Assembly (NCBI GenBank): GCA_937951625.1
Contig: CALFBP010000078.1
Span: 1 to 51,218 of the forward strand
Source of the DNA: an uncultured Thermoguttaceae bacterium
GTDB taxonomy: Bacteria > Planctomycetota > Planctomycetia > Pirellulales > Thermoguttaceae
Length of the DNA: 51,218 bases
Direction: 5' to 3'
Under the pieces are notes generated by a model, which worked only from the letters and a program-made list of their open reading frames with translations, was not told the origin of the DNA and ran no database searches. The position numbers and the translations under genes are program-made. Positions 23,711 to 32,436 of this stretch are shown piece by piece (position 1 is the first letter of the stretch; every line of letters begins with the position of its first letter).

Positions 23711-25675
23711 TTATTGCGAGCCTTTCAGTTTCTCCACGATGCGATCCACGTCGAACACGCACCCCGCCCAGGTACCGCCGCTGACTTGTTGCAGGGCCGC
23801 CCAAAGCCGTGTTTCGTCGGGCAAAAGCGGATCGGGCGAGAGATCAGGATGGGGCGCACGCTCGGCAAGCACCCGCTCGGCCTCTTCTGGACTAAAGTCG
23901 CCTGAGGCGTCGCCCACCAAGTCCACGCTGCCTTCGAGCCGGTGGCGGTCGATGACGATGCGAATGCGGTCGCCATCGCGGACCTTGCCGATCGGGCCGC
24001 CGGCCAAGGCCTCGGGCGCGATCAAACCGATGCACGCGCCGGTGCTCACGCCGGAAAACCTGGCGTCGGTCAGCACGGCCACTTCAGCGCCCCACGACAA
24101 ATAGCGCAACGCCGAAGTGATCTGGAAGATCTCTTCCATGCCGGAACCGAGCGGACCTCGGCCGATGAGCACCAGCACGTCGCCTGGCTGAACGGGACGG
24201 TCGCTCAGTCCTTTGATCGCGGCGATTGCGTCGGTTTCCCGGCAGAACACGCGAGCCGGCCCGGTCTTGCGGTACACGCCGTCGGCATCGATCACGCGGG
24301 GGTCGATGGCCGTGCTCTTAATGACCGATCCCGCCGGGGCCAAGTTGCCACGCGGGAAACACACGGTGCTGGTCACCCCCAATTGCCTTGCTCGAGCCGG
24401 GCTGAGGATCACGTCGTCGGGATGCACACCGTCCGCTTCTCGCAGGCGACGGCGCAACGCCGCGCGGCGCGGCGACTGCTCCCACCAGCGGAGCACTTCT
24501 CCTAACGTCATGCCCGAGACGGTCAAGGCGTCCAACTCCAATAACCCGAGCTCGCGGAGATGGAGCATCACCTCCGGCACGCCGCCGGCCAGGTAGACGC
24601 GGAGGGTGGGGTGATTCACAGGCCCGTTGGGAAGCACGTCGACCAATCGGGGCACGCGTCGATTCACTTCCGTCCAATCGTCGATCGTAGGCCGCCTCCG
24701 CCCGGCCGCGTAGGCGATGGCTGGCAAATGCAAGATCAAATTGGTCGACCCGCCGAAGGCCGCGTGAACGACCATCGCATTGCGGATCGCGGCCTCGCTG
24801 ACCACGTCGCGGACCGTGATCCCGCGGTCGGCCAAGGCCATCAGTGCCCGGGCGCTGCGCCGTGCGATATCGAGCCAAATCGGCTGGCCCGACGGCGCCA
24901 ACGCCGCGTGGGGCAAGGCCAACCCCAGCGCCTCGCCCACCACTTGGGCGCTGGCCGCCGTGCCTAGAAAATGGCACCCGCCACCGGCCGACGCACACAC
25001 CCGGCAGCCCAATACGCTGGCGTCCTCCAACGACAATTCGCCGCGGGCGAAGCGGGCGCCGATGGACTGGATTTTGCCCGTGTCTTCGCCATCGGTCGAG
25101 GGGAGGGTCACGCCACCGGGTACGAGCACCGCCGCAAGGCGGGGAAAACTGACCAGGGCCATCATCACGGCCGGAAGTCCTTTATCGCAGGCCGCCACGC
25201 CGAGGATGCCACGGGCGGTGGGAATCGACCGCACTTGGCGGCGAAACACGCTCGCCGCATCGTTGCGGAAGGCGAGACTATCGTACATGCCAGGCGTGCC
25301 TTGGGTCCGGCCGTCGCACGGGTCGCTGCAATACGCCGCATACGGCAAGGCCCCGGCCTGCTTCAACTCCGCGGCTGCCGCTCGGATCGCCAGCCCCAGT
25401 TCGAAATGCCCGGTGTGATACCCCAGCGCGATCGGAGAGCCATCTTCAGCCCTCATGCCGCCGAGCGTGCTTAGGATCACGAACTGAGGGCCCGCCAATG
25501 CCGCGGGCTCCCAGCCCATGCCAGCATCCTCCGTCATGCCGAACAAGTCGCCGCTCGGCCGATGCAACAGCATCTCCCCGGTCAAGGGCAGGCGGCCTTT
25601 CGGGCCCGGGCCTCGGGTGACGACTTCGTAAACCTTGGGGTCCTCAGAATCAAGAAGTTCCGTGAAACCCGTCAT
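23711..25675 (-). CDS. yjhG: YjhG/YagF-type sugar-acid (D-xylonate) dehydratase, IlvD/Edd family
   Basis: The 654-residue enzyme belongs to the dihydroxy-acid dehydratase family and matches E. coli YjhG/YagF along its whole length in conserved blocks, including [21 protein letters not shown] (115-126), AACDKGLPA and [11 protein letters not shown]. YjhG and YagF dehydrate D-xylonate to 2-keto-3-deoxy-D-xylonate using a [2Fe-2S] or [4Fe-4S] cluster and Mg2+. Cys116/Cys120, Cys163 and the later [10 protein letters not shown] cluster are candidate ligands. The ATG at 25675 (MTGF) has AGGTG upstream; a GTG at 25684 is an alternative. It sits upstream of a Gfo/Idh/MocA gene on the same strand and fits oxidative sugar catabolism. 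The true substrate may be another aldonate. Confidence 0.9.
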   Translation of the reverse strand: MTGFTELLDSEDPKVYEVVTRGPGPKGRLPLTGEMLLHRPSGDLFGMTEDAGMGWEPAALAGPQFVILSTLGGMRAEDGSPIALGYHTGHFELGLAIRAAAAELKQAGALPYAAYCSDPCDGRTQGTPGMYDSLAFRNDAASVFRRQVRSIPTARGILGVAACDKGLPAVMMALVSFPRLAAVLVPGGVTLPSTDGEDTGKIQSIGARFARGELSLEDASVLGCRVCASAGGGCHFLGTAASAQVVGEALGLALPHAALAPSGQPIWLDIARRSARALMALADRGITVRDVVSEAAIRNAMVVHAAFGGSTNLILHLPAIAYAAGRRRPTIDDWTEVNRRVPRLVDVLPNGPVNHPTLRVYLAGGVPEVMLHLRELGLLELDALTVSGMTLGEVLRWWEQSPRRAALRRRLREADGVHPDDVILSPARARQLGVTSTVCFPRGNLAPAGSVIKSTAIDPRVIDADGVYRKTGPARVFCRETDAIAAIKGLSDRPVQPGDVLVLIGRGPLGSGMEEIFQITSALRYLSWGAEVAVLTDARFSGVSTGACIGLIAPEALAGGPIGKVRDGDRIRIVIDRHRLEGSVDLVGDASGDFSPEEAERVLAERAPHPDLSPDPLLPDETRLWAALQQVSGGTWAGCVFDVDRIVEKLKGSQ

Positions 25676-25733
25676 GGGACACACACCTGTGGCTTACGAT
25701 TAAGGGACCCTCAGCGATCCCCTCCTGGGAACG

Positions 25734-25757
25734 AAAAGAGGAAGCGCCACGGCTTCC
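25734..25757 (-). terminator. Probable terminator after the GH116-like gene
   Basis: GGAAGC (25740-25745) and GCTTCC (25752-25757) form a 6-bp stem with a 6-base loop. On the minus strand it is followed by TCTTTTCG, and on the plus strand by CAGATTTT. It lies about 46-63 bases beyond the GH116-like stop. Stem is short but position and U-tract fit. Confidence 0.5.
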
Positions 25758-25802
25758 CAGATTTTAGTCCGTCTCTCCAACGGCACCGTAAACCGTTGCG
25801 AA

Positions 25803-28800
25803 TCACCAACGGAAGGCTACGGCGATCGTCTCACCCTCGTTGGCCAGGCATTCCTGCTCCAACGTCAATCGGATTTCCTTGCCGTTTTGACGCGAAGTGA
25901 AGGGGAGCGGTCGCCCAGCCACGGAAACTTCCGCCTTGGCGTCGGGCGCGTCGGGCGGGAGCTCGAAGATCAATTCCCTCAGCCGCAGTCGCCCGTGACG
26001 GACTTCAATCCGCTCGGTCTGCTGCCGCCCCTGGCGCTGCTGGACAAACAACCCCCAAGCCTCCGGAGCGGTATAGAACGATCGATGATCTTCCGGCTGC
26101 CAGCGGGGTTTGAAACCAAGCAGGCCCTGGGGACCGTCGAGGACCTGGCCTTGCGAAGCCAGAAGCAGCGACCACGAACTCATGGCCCGGGCGTAGAACT
26201 TCCCGCATTCCAGCTCGTTGAACGGGTTGCCGCCAGGACCGGAGTTGAGGTCTTTGCGCTCGCGGCCGTCGTAGCGGCTTCGGGCGGTGCGGACGATCTG
26301 CCGGGCGGGTTCGATCAGGCCCTCGTAGACCATTGCTCCGGCCGTGGAGTATTCGATGCCTGTCCATACCTCGTCGGCATACAGGATGAACGGTTGAGGC
26401 CGGTCGTTGTGCGGCCAGGTGCAGATCAGCAGGCCGCCTTCGTCGTCGACGACGTAGCGACGCGGGTCTTGTCGGAATCCGTGGAAATCGCGGCGGAAGT
26501 TGTGCTTCATCACCGCTTCCAAGGCCTGATGCACCCGATCCGGCGGATAAAGATAACCCAAATCCAGCATGTGGGCCCACCACTGGCCCAAGAGCTGGTC
26601 TGCATGGCAGCCGTTGTTATAATCTCGGGCGGGCTGAGGCTCGGGAATCTGAATGTAGTATTCCCCATTCCAGAGCCTCTCGTTTTGATTTTTCTTGCCC
26701 GCCTCGAGCACGGCCTGCCAACGGGCCGCCGCCTCGGGATCGTTCATCACCGCCGCCAACCGGATGCCCGCGGCCAGGGCCGCCAAATACTGCGAGCCGA
26801 TGAACGTGTTCGGCCCGGAAACGGCCGTGTCGTAGGTGTTCCACTGATGTCCGGCGGGCAAGCCGTCGCGGTCCTTGTCGATGGCCTCGATCAGCCAGTC
26901 GACCGCCTTCCTTACACCGGGCCAGATGGTTTCCAAGAAGCGGCGATCCGGGCTGAGTTGATGCTCGCGCAGTGCCGCCACGATGCAGGCACAATGCCCG
27001 TCGATGAAGGCCTTGTGGGGCGAGTGTTCCCGATGCGATGTCTCCCCGCTGGAATGCAGAAAGGTGATAAAGTTCGATACCCGCATGTTCCGGCCCACTT
27101 CGGGGAACAAACGGGCGTGCGACTGCGCGTAGTTCCAAACATGGGTGCAATTCAACGGACAGCAGCCGTAGCTCCCCTCGAACCCGCCGAAATAACCGTC
27201 CTCGGACCAGAAACACGTCGGCCCACGGAGGATACAACTCTGCGAACTCATGGCGTCGAGAAACTCTTCCGGCAGGTTGGACTGGTAGAGCGTCTCGTGA
27301 TAGAGCCGGGTGCGTTCCCAAAGCCCCTGGGCGTTGTCGGCTACATAGCGGGCCACGTTCATGGCGTCCTGCCAACGCGTCGTGTAGAGGTTGCCAAAAT
27401 GCTGGAATCGCTGGACGTTGGGAAAGTGCCAGGCGATCACGAAGGTGGCGGTTTTTTCTTCACCCGGCTTCAGCGTCATCGAAACCGCCAAGGCAGCGTT
27501 GACGGTCTCGCCCGGCGGGCTGACGGCCTCCTGTGATGCGGGGCTCGTGGCGGGCAGCGTCGAGAACCAGGCCAGCAAGTCGTCCTTCCGGGTCCAGCCG
27601 GGCAGGGCAGCGGCCGATGGTTCACTGGTCGCGAGGGCCATCGTCCCCCAGCCCGGCGAACCAGGCTCGAGCTGTTCGCCATTGGCCAGCGGTTTGCCGC
27701 GAAGCGAGGCCAGCAGAGCACGACCCCAGCTCCACGGAAGCCCAGGGGCCATTGCGAAAACGACATGCCCTTTGCCTAGCGGACCTCCGATGATCAGCGG
27801 ATCGCCGTCTGCCGTGGCCGCAAGCGCGCGATAGCCTTTCTCCCCGTTCACGAAGCCGCGGAGTCGGGTGAATTGCGTGACTTTCCAGGCGTCGACTAGT
27901 GCTTTCAACTCCGCCGGGGCCTGGTCCGCCACGACCAGCCGGTGGTCGGGCGCAAGCGTCGCGGACTCGGCCTCCTGGAACGACACGCCGAGGTCCTGAG
28001 CCACCGCGTAGCTGGCCGTGGCTTTCTTCAGCAAGCCTTCTGGCGGAATGTCGGAAAAGAGAATCTGGTCGATGTTGATGTGGCCCCAGCCGCCCGATTC
28101 GCGATCGACGATTTCGAGCAACGCTTCCTTGCCCCGAAATTCTTCAACGTCCCACGTGGCAGGTTCCAGGGCCTCATTGTTCTTACCGGTCGCCGTGCGC
28201 ACGATCTTGTCGCCAACGCGCAGGTTGATGCAGGTTTTGCCCGGGTGGTTTCCTCCACCGATCAAGAAGCCGATGTAACGTCTCTCGATCGTGAAGGGTT
28301 TGGAAGTGGCCGTGCCTTGGGGGCCATCGCCCGCAATGAACGTGTTGACCAGCCTCTGGCCCGCGAAACCGCTGACCGGCTGTTGGTTGGCCTCGGTGCC
28401 GCGGGAGGGGGCGTTGCCGAAGGCGTCGCCGGTCAAAGTCCACCCCTCGTAGGTTCCCGACTCGAAATCGGCAAACACCGTGGCCACAGCCGAGAGATCG
28501 TCTCCCGCCCGCCGCAAGGCGGCGATGGTTTTAAGAAATCCTGGCTGGATGCCGTCGATGAGCACGATCCCGCCCGCCGCGCTGATTTTCGCCAGCGACT
28601 CGGCAACCTTGGGCGTGAAATCCCTCAGTCCGGCAAGCCAGAGCATCTCGGGCCCTTCGACCCGGCGCCCGTTGGCGTCGCGAATCAGGACTGGCCCCGA
28701 CGCCACTGGATCGGGCGTCTTGCTCATCGCCACGTAGGTCCAGTCTTTCTCGCGGATCACGCGGTTGATATTGCCGCCGTAGCGCTCGAAACGCACGCCA

Positions 28801-29477
28801 CGGATGTCAGCCGAACCTTCACTCCCGACCGCGTTTTGCAGCGCCGCCAGAAAATCGATGGGAACAACCGTTTGCCCCGTGTTGCGGGCCGTGAGGCGAA
28901 ACACCGCGCAGGGGATCGACGAGTTGACCGTATCCAGTGGGATCATCGGATTGAAGGCCTCCAGACGGATTTGGAGCGGCAGCTCGAAATCGTGGAAGTC
29001 CAATCGCGCGATCGGATAGCCGCCTTCGTAGCGGAGACCGGTCATGGGCCGGAACGGCCCTTCGCCGGCGGTTTGCAACGCGCGGATCAGTGATTTACCG
29101 CTGGTCTGCACGCGGACGGCAAAGAAGCTGTCGGGGATGCGAATTTCGTTGAGGTTGTTGAAGATTTGCCAAACACTGAGCCGTCCCTGACCATCGAGCC
29201 AGATGCTGCCTGTGCCGATCCCGCCGATCGGCATGGCCACGGCTTCCAGATGGCTGCCTTGGTAGACGCGCGGCGCCGTGATGGGATAGTTCCACTCTGC
29301 GAGGCGCTGGGGGGTGGTCAAACGGCGCGCTTCCCCATCGGGACTGGCAGCCCTTGTCGACTCGGCCACGATAGCCAGACTGAGGAATCCCAAGATTATT
29401 CGCAGGAGTTGCCAGGGCCTAAAGATGATTGGCCAAAGTTGGACGCAAGTGTTACTCGAATCGCAAGCTGTGGGCAT
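25803..29477 (-). CDS. Exported GH116-like (GBA2-type / DUF608) protein with nested inserted domains
   Basis: The 1224-residue protein begins with a hydrophobic export segment (about 23-42). The GBA2-type N-terminal domain (about 60-270, with IGGIGTGSIWL) is followed by a ThuA- or amidotransferase-like region interrupted at 336-478 by a beta-sandwich of the type often fused to levanase-like hydrolases (DFESGTYEGW, GGWGHINIDQI). The catalytic (alpha/alpha)6 domain spans about 690-1170: GGFEGSYGCC supplies candidate nucleophile Glu767, and WNTYDTAVSGPN the acid Asp883. GH116 enzymes are beta-glucosidases, beta-xylosidases or N-acetylglucosaminidases. GGGAG 6 bases upstream fixes the ATG at 29477. 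Activity on a beta-linked glycan is inferred. Confidence 0.85.
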   Translation of the reverse strand: MPTACDSSNTCVQLWPIIFRPWQLLRIILGFLSLAIVAESTRAASPDGEARRLTTPQRLAEWNYPITAPRVYQGSHLEAVAMPIGGIGTGSIWLDGQGRLSVWQIFNNLNEIRIPDSFFAVRVQTSGKSLIRALQTAGEGPFRPMTGLRYEGGYPIARLDFHDFELPLQIRLEAFNPMIPLDTVNSSIPCAVFRLTARNTGQTVVPIDFLAALQNAVGSEGSADIRGVRFERYGGNINRVIREKDWTYVAMSKTPDPVASGPVLIRDANGRRVEGPEMLWLAGLRDFTPKVAESLAKISAAGGIVLIDGIQPGFLKTIAALRRAGDDLSAVATVFADFESGTYEGWTLTGDAFGNAPSRGTEANQQPVSGFAGQRLVNTFIAGDGPQGTATSKPFTIERRYIGFLIGGGNHPGKTCINLRVGDKIVRTATGKNNEALEPATWDVEEFRGKEALLEIVDRESGGWGHINIDQILFSDIPPEGLLKKATASYAVAQDLGVSFQEAESATLAPDHRLVVADQAPAELKALVDAWKVTQFTRLRGFVNGEKGYRALAATADGDPLIIGGPLGKGHVVFAMAPGLPWSWGRALLASLRGKPLANGEQLEPGSPGWGTMALATSEPSAAALPGWTRKDDLLAWFSTLPATSPASQEAVSPPGETVNAALAVSMTLKPGEEKTATFVIAWHFPNVQRFQHFGNLYTTRWQDAMNVARYVADNAQGLWERTRLYHETLYQSNLPEEFLDAMSSQSCILRGPTCFWSEDGYFGGFEGSYGCCPLNCTHVWNYAQSHARLFPEVGRNMRVSNFITFLHSSGETSHREHSPHKAFIDGHCACIVAALREHQLSPDRRFLETIWPGVRKAVDWLIEAIDKDRDGLPAGHQWNTYDTAVSGPNTFIGSQYLAALAAGIRLAAVMNDPEAAARWQAVLEAGKKNQNERLWNGEYYIQIPEPQPARDYNNGCHADQLLGQWWAHMLDLGYLYPPDRVHQALEAVMKHNFRRDFHGFRQDPRRYVVDDEGGLLICTWPHNDRPQPFILYADEVWTGIEYSTAGAMVYEGLIEPARQIVRTARSRYDGRERKDLNSGPGGNPFNELECGKFYARAMSSWSLLLASQGQVLDGPQGLLGFKPRWQPEDHRSFYTAPEAWGLFVQQRQGRQQTERIEVRHGRLRLRELIFELPPDAPDAKAEVSVAGRPLPFTSRQNGKEIRLTLEQECLANEGETIAVAFRW

Positions 29478-29770
29478 GGAGACTCCCTCTCTTACCACGC
29501 ATCAACTGTTCCCATAGATCGGCACCATTATGTGCCAAAGCGGGACCGTTTTCTAGAGTGTCGGAAGCCAAATACGGCAAGATGCGTTACTCTTGACGCC
29601 CGCACACTTGCGGGGGTAGGCTTGGAAAACCATCGCACAAGCCTGGACCGAAGTCATTGGATCGGACGACTGGAAAACCCCATCCACGAGTCGCGCGGTC
29701 AAGCGGCGAGTCTGCCGCGTGAAGAGGCCTCGCCGGTCTTGCGCGGTCGCTGGATGCGAAAGGATGCCGC

Positions 29771-30850
29771 ATGGACGATGTACTGCTGAAAGATTTTCGT
29801 CCCACCTGTCTTTTGAAGGTGCCCGTCCGTATCCCACAAAAGGCACGCTTTCCCGTGATCGATGCCCATAACCACCTCTTCGGCGAGCTGGAGCCGGAGC
29901 GGCTGATCGAAGTGATGGACGCCGTCGGCGTCCGCGTGTGGGTCAACGTGACGGGCAACACGACGCTGCCGTTGGAAAACAATACCTACACGATCGCCCG
30001 ACGACCGATCGACTACTTCGTGGAACACTACATGTCCCGTTATCCGGGCCGGTTCGTCGCCTTGACCATGGCAGAGTTCGCCCAATGGGACGACCCGGTG
30101 CTGTTGAAGGACGAGGGATTCGCTCAGCGGTGCATCGAGCGCCTCGAAGAGGACCTAGCCAAAGGCGCCCGGGGACTGAAGGTAACCAAGGAATTGGGGC
30201 TCCGCTTTCGAGACCGCCAAGGAAACATGCTCCGCGTCGACGACGAGCGGCTGTTTCCCATTTGGCATCGGGCAGGCGAGCTGGGCATTCCCGTGTTAAT
30301 TCACGTGGGCGACCCCGTGGCGTTTTTCCTTCCCTTGGACGCCCAGAACGAACACTACCAAACCTTGCGGGAGTTCCCGGGGTGGAGTTTTGCGGGATCG
30401 CACTTTTCGGTTTGGGAGCTCTTCGAGCAGCGCAGGCGATTAATCGCCGCGCACCCACGCACCACGTTCTGGCTACCGCACGTGGCCAATCTGCCTGAGG
30501 ACCTCGATGCCGTAAGCCAACTGCTCGACGCCCACCCGAACGTCGTGATCGATCTTTCCGCCCGAATCGACGAATTGGGCCGTCAACCCTACACAGCCAG
30601 GGATTTCTTCATCAAGTATCAAGACCGCATTCTGTTTGGGCTGGATATGCCGGTCTCGGTCGAGGCCTACCGCTGCTACTTCCGGTTGTTGGAGACGCGG
30701 GACGAGTATTTCGAGTATCCCGATTACATCGGACGGTTCGGGGTCTATACCCGGTGGCGTTTGTACGGACTCGATCTGCCGGATGACGTCTTGGAAAAGG
30801 TTTACTATAAAAACGCCATGCGGCTGCTTCCCAGTATTGAACTCGGGTAG
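29771..30850 (+). CDS. Amidohydrolase-2 family protein
   Basis: The 359-residue protein is a TIM-barrel metal hydrolase of the amidohydrolase-2 (COG2159) type. The first metal motif is DAHNHLF (31-37), giving His33 and His35; further candidate residues are in IHVGDP and SFAGSHF, and Asp in FGLDMP is the likely barrel-end aspartate. It has no signal peptide. Amidohydrolase-2 enzymes decarboxylate or hydrolyse cyclic or aromatic acids and lactones. The neighbours 30953 (VOC) and 31294 (SDR) are on the same strand with a gap of 102 bp and then 8 bp, suggesting a shared small-molecule pathway, not identified. Confidence 0.82.
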   Translation: MDDVLLKDFRPTCLLKVPVRIPQKARFPVIDAHNHLFGELEPERLIEVMDAVGVRVWVNVTGNTTLPLENNTYTIARRPIDYFVEHYMSRYPGRFVALTMAEFAQWDDPVLLKDEGFAQRCIERLEEDLAKGARGLKVTKELGLRFRDRQGNMLRVDDERLFPIWHRAGELGIPVLIHVGDPVAFFLPLDAQNEHYQTLREFPGWSFAGSHFSVWELFEQRRRLIAAHPRTTFWLPHVANLPEDLDAVSQLLDAHPNVVIDLSARIDELGRQPYTARDFFIKYQDRILFGLDMPVSVEAYRCYFRLLETRDEYFEYPDYIGRFGVYTRWRLYGLDLPDDVLEKVYYKNAMRLLPSIELG

Positions 30851-30952
30851 GCCCGGCCCTGGTCGACCTGTTGGTTGCGGCAGCGCTCGGCAGGCGGCGC
30901 GGGAAAGACGGGCAAAGCAGCCTAGGCGATCAACCCCAGGAGCAACACCTCT

Positions 30953-31285
30953 ATGGCGACGCCGCGGATGGAATTCGATCACTTGGGTATGATCACGACC
31001 GAGAAGAAGGCCGATGAGATTTACGTCGAGGCCACCAAGGTCTGGGTGACGGATTTCCGTAACCACCCCTACCACATCGAATGGTTGCGTTTCGAGCCGG
31101 ACAGCCCGGTGACAGGTCCGGTCCGCCACATGCCTCACGTGGCGTTTCGGGTCGATAGCATCGCCGAGTGCTCCAAGGGGTTGAAGGTGCTGCTGGAACC
31201 TTTCGACGCGGGAATGGCCGTGGTAGGCTTCTACCAGACGCCCGACGGCGCCGTCGTCGAGTTCATGGAGTATCCGAGGGAGTAG
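30953..31285 (+). CDS. Small VOC-superfamily (glyoxalase-like) protein
   Basis: The 110-residue protein has two short beta-alpha-beta-beta-beta modules. Module one carries FDHLG with His10 and HIEWL with Glu43; module two carries PHVAF with His62 and VVEFME with Glu103. That His-Glu-His-Glu set matches metal ligands in glyoxalase I and methylmalonyl-CoA epimerase. Length is below the usual 120-160 residues. It ends 8 bp before the next gene, so it is probably co-transcribed with the SDR. An isomerase or epimerase role is likely; the substrate is unknown. Confidence 0.75.
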   Translation: MATPRMEFDHLGMITTEKKADEIYVEATKVWVTDFRNHPYHIEWLRFEPDSPVTGPVRHMPHVAFRVDSIAECSKGLKVLLEPFDAGMAVVGFYQTPDGAVVEFMEYPRE

Positions 31286-31293
31286 CCGTAATC

Positions 31294-32280
31294 ATGTCAA
31301 ACATCCAATCGGTGATGGTGACCGGGGCCAGCGGCAAGCTGGGCGCGCCGTTGTGCGAGGCCCTCGTGGCCGAAGGCTATCACGTGATCGCCACGCGACA
31401 CCGCTTGCCCGTCGGCGTGGCCGGCATCGAGGAAGTTCCCCTCGACGTGGCCGACTACGCGGCCGTCGAGGCCCAAGTGGCCCGCAGCGACGCCGTGATC
31501 CACTTGGCCACGTGCAAAGAAGACCGGGAGGCGGTGATCCGCGTCAGCGCCCAAGGCACCTTCAACCTGCTCGACGCGGCCATGCGGACGAAGCGGCCGA
31601 GGCGCGTGATCCTGGCCAGTGGCGACGCGGTGAACGGCATCTACTTCAATCCCCAGCCTGTGCCGATCCGCGAAGACACGCCGATGATCGCCTATCCCGG
31701 CTATTACCCGCTGTCCAAAGCCATCGAAGAAACCATGTTTCAAGAGTATTTTTGGCAGTCGGGCGTGCCCACGGTCATCTTGCGGATCTCGTGGATCCAC
31801 TGCGAGGACGATATCCTGACGCACCTCACCGTGGCCGGAGAGCAGTTTGGCGTGCCGGTTTGGGCCGAGTTGATGAACGCGGAGCAGCGGGCGAAGTACT
31901 CACAAGGGCTTGACGCGGCCGTGGCCCTCCGCCATCCCGACGGCAAACCGATGCTCCGCCACATCGTGGCCGTGGAGGACTGCGTGCAGGCCTTTCTGCT
32001 GGCCTTGCGGACCGAAGGCATCGAGGGCCAGACGTTCATGATCGCCATGAACGATCCGTTCAATTACGTTGAGGCGGCCCACTACGCGGCGGAGAAGCTT
32101 GGAATCGACGTGTTGGACCTGGTCGATCCGGTGGGAAAGGATTTTTGTATTGATACGACAAAGGCACGTTACGTCTTGGGCTACCGCCCTCGTTATGATA
32201 TCTTCCGTCTCATCGACAGCGCCGTCGAATTCCGTCGTCAAGGGCGGCAGCGCCGCCAACGCTCGGGATTCAAGGGCTGA
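31294..32280 (+). CDS. NAD-dependent epimerase/dehydratase (extended SDR)
   Basis: The 328-residue protein has the Rossmann motif GASGKLG (11-17) and the catalytic YPLSK (Tyr138, Lys142). It belongs to the extended SDR family of sugar epimerases, dehydratases and uronate dehydrogenases. The ATG at 31294 follows the VOC stop by 8 bp, with GAGGGAG upstream; a longer frame from 31168 overlaps the VOC gene and is rejected. Oxidation or epimerisation of a sugar or sugar acid is likely. Confidence 0.82.
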   Translation: MSNIQSVMVTGASGKLGAPLCEALVAEGYHVIATRHRLPVGVAGIEEVPLDVADYAAVEAQVARSDAVIHLATCKEDREAVIRVSAQGTFNLLDAAMRTKRPRRVILASGDAVNGIYFNPQPVPIREDTPMIAYPGYYPLSKAIEETMFQEYFWQSGVPTVILRISWIHCEDDILTHLTVAGEQFGVPVWAELMNAEQRAKYSQGLDAAVALRHPDGKPMLRHIVAVEDCVQAFLLALRTEGIEGQTFMIAMNDPFNYVEAAHYAAEKLGIDVLDLVDPVGKDFCIDTTKARYVLGYRPRYDIFRLIDSAVEFRRQGRQRRQRSGFKG

Positions 32281-32349
32281 CGCGGCGCTCACGCGTTCGC
32301 GGCCGACTTGCTCGAAGACTGCATTCCCGGAACTTTCGCAGCGCACTCC

Positions 32350-32380
32350 TTGGCGCGAGCCAATTTTTTGCGAGCCAATT
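32350..32380 (+). promoter_or_regulatory. Candidate operator: TTGGC inverted repeat with a direct repeat
   Basis: TTGGC-N4-GCCAA (32350-32363) forms an inverted repeat, and GCGAGCCAATT is repeated at 32355-32365 and 32370-32380 (15-bp step). It lies 57-87 bp upstream of the sialidase-like start. The palindrome could bind a LysR- or LacI-type regulator; no regulator gene is near. Confidence 0.35.
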
Positions 32381-32436
32381 CGGCCTTTGGTCGAGAAAAC
32401 CCCCTTCATGTTGCAGGCGAATCTCGGAGGTTTGGA

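Noticed and set aside
25887-27536. Plus-strand frame of 549 codons opposite the GH116-like gene
   Set aside because: Shadow frame of the GH116-like gene, as shown by the strongly conserved minus-strand motifs.
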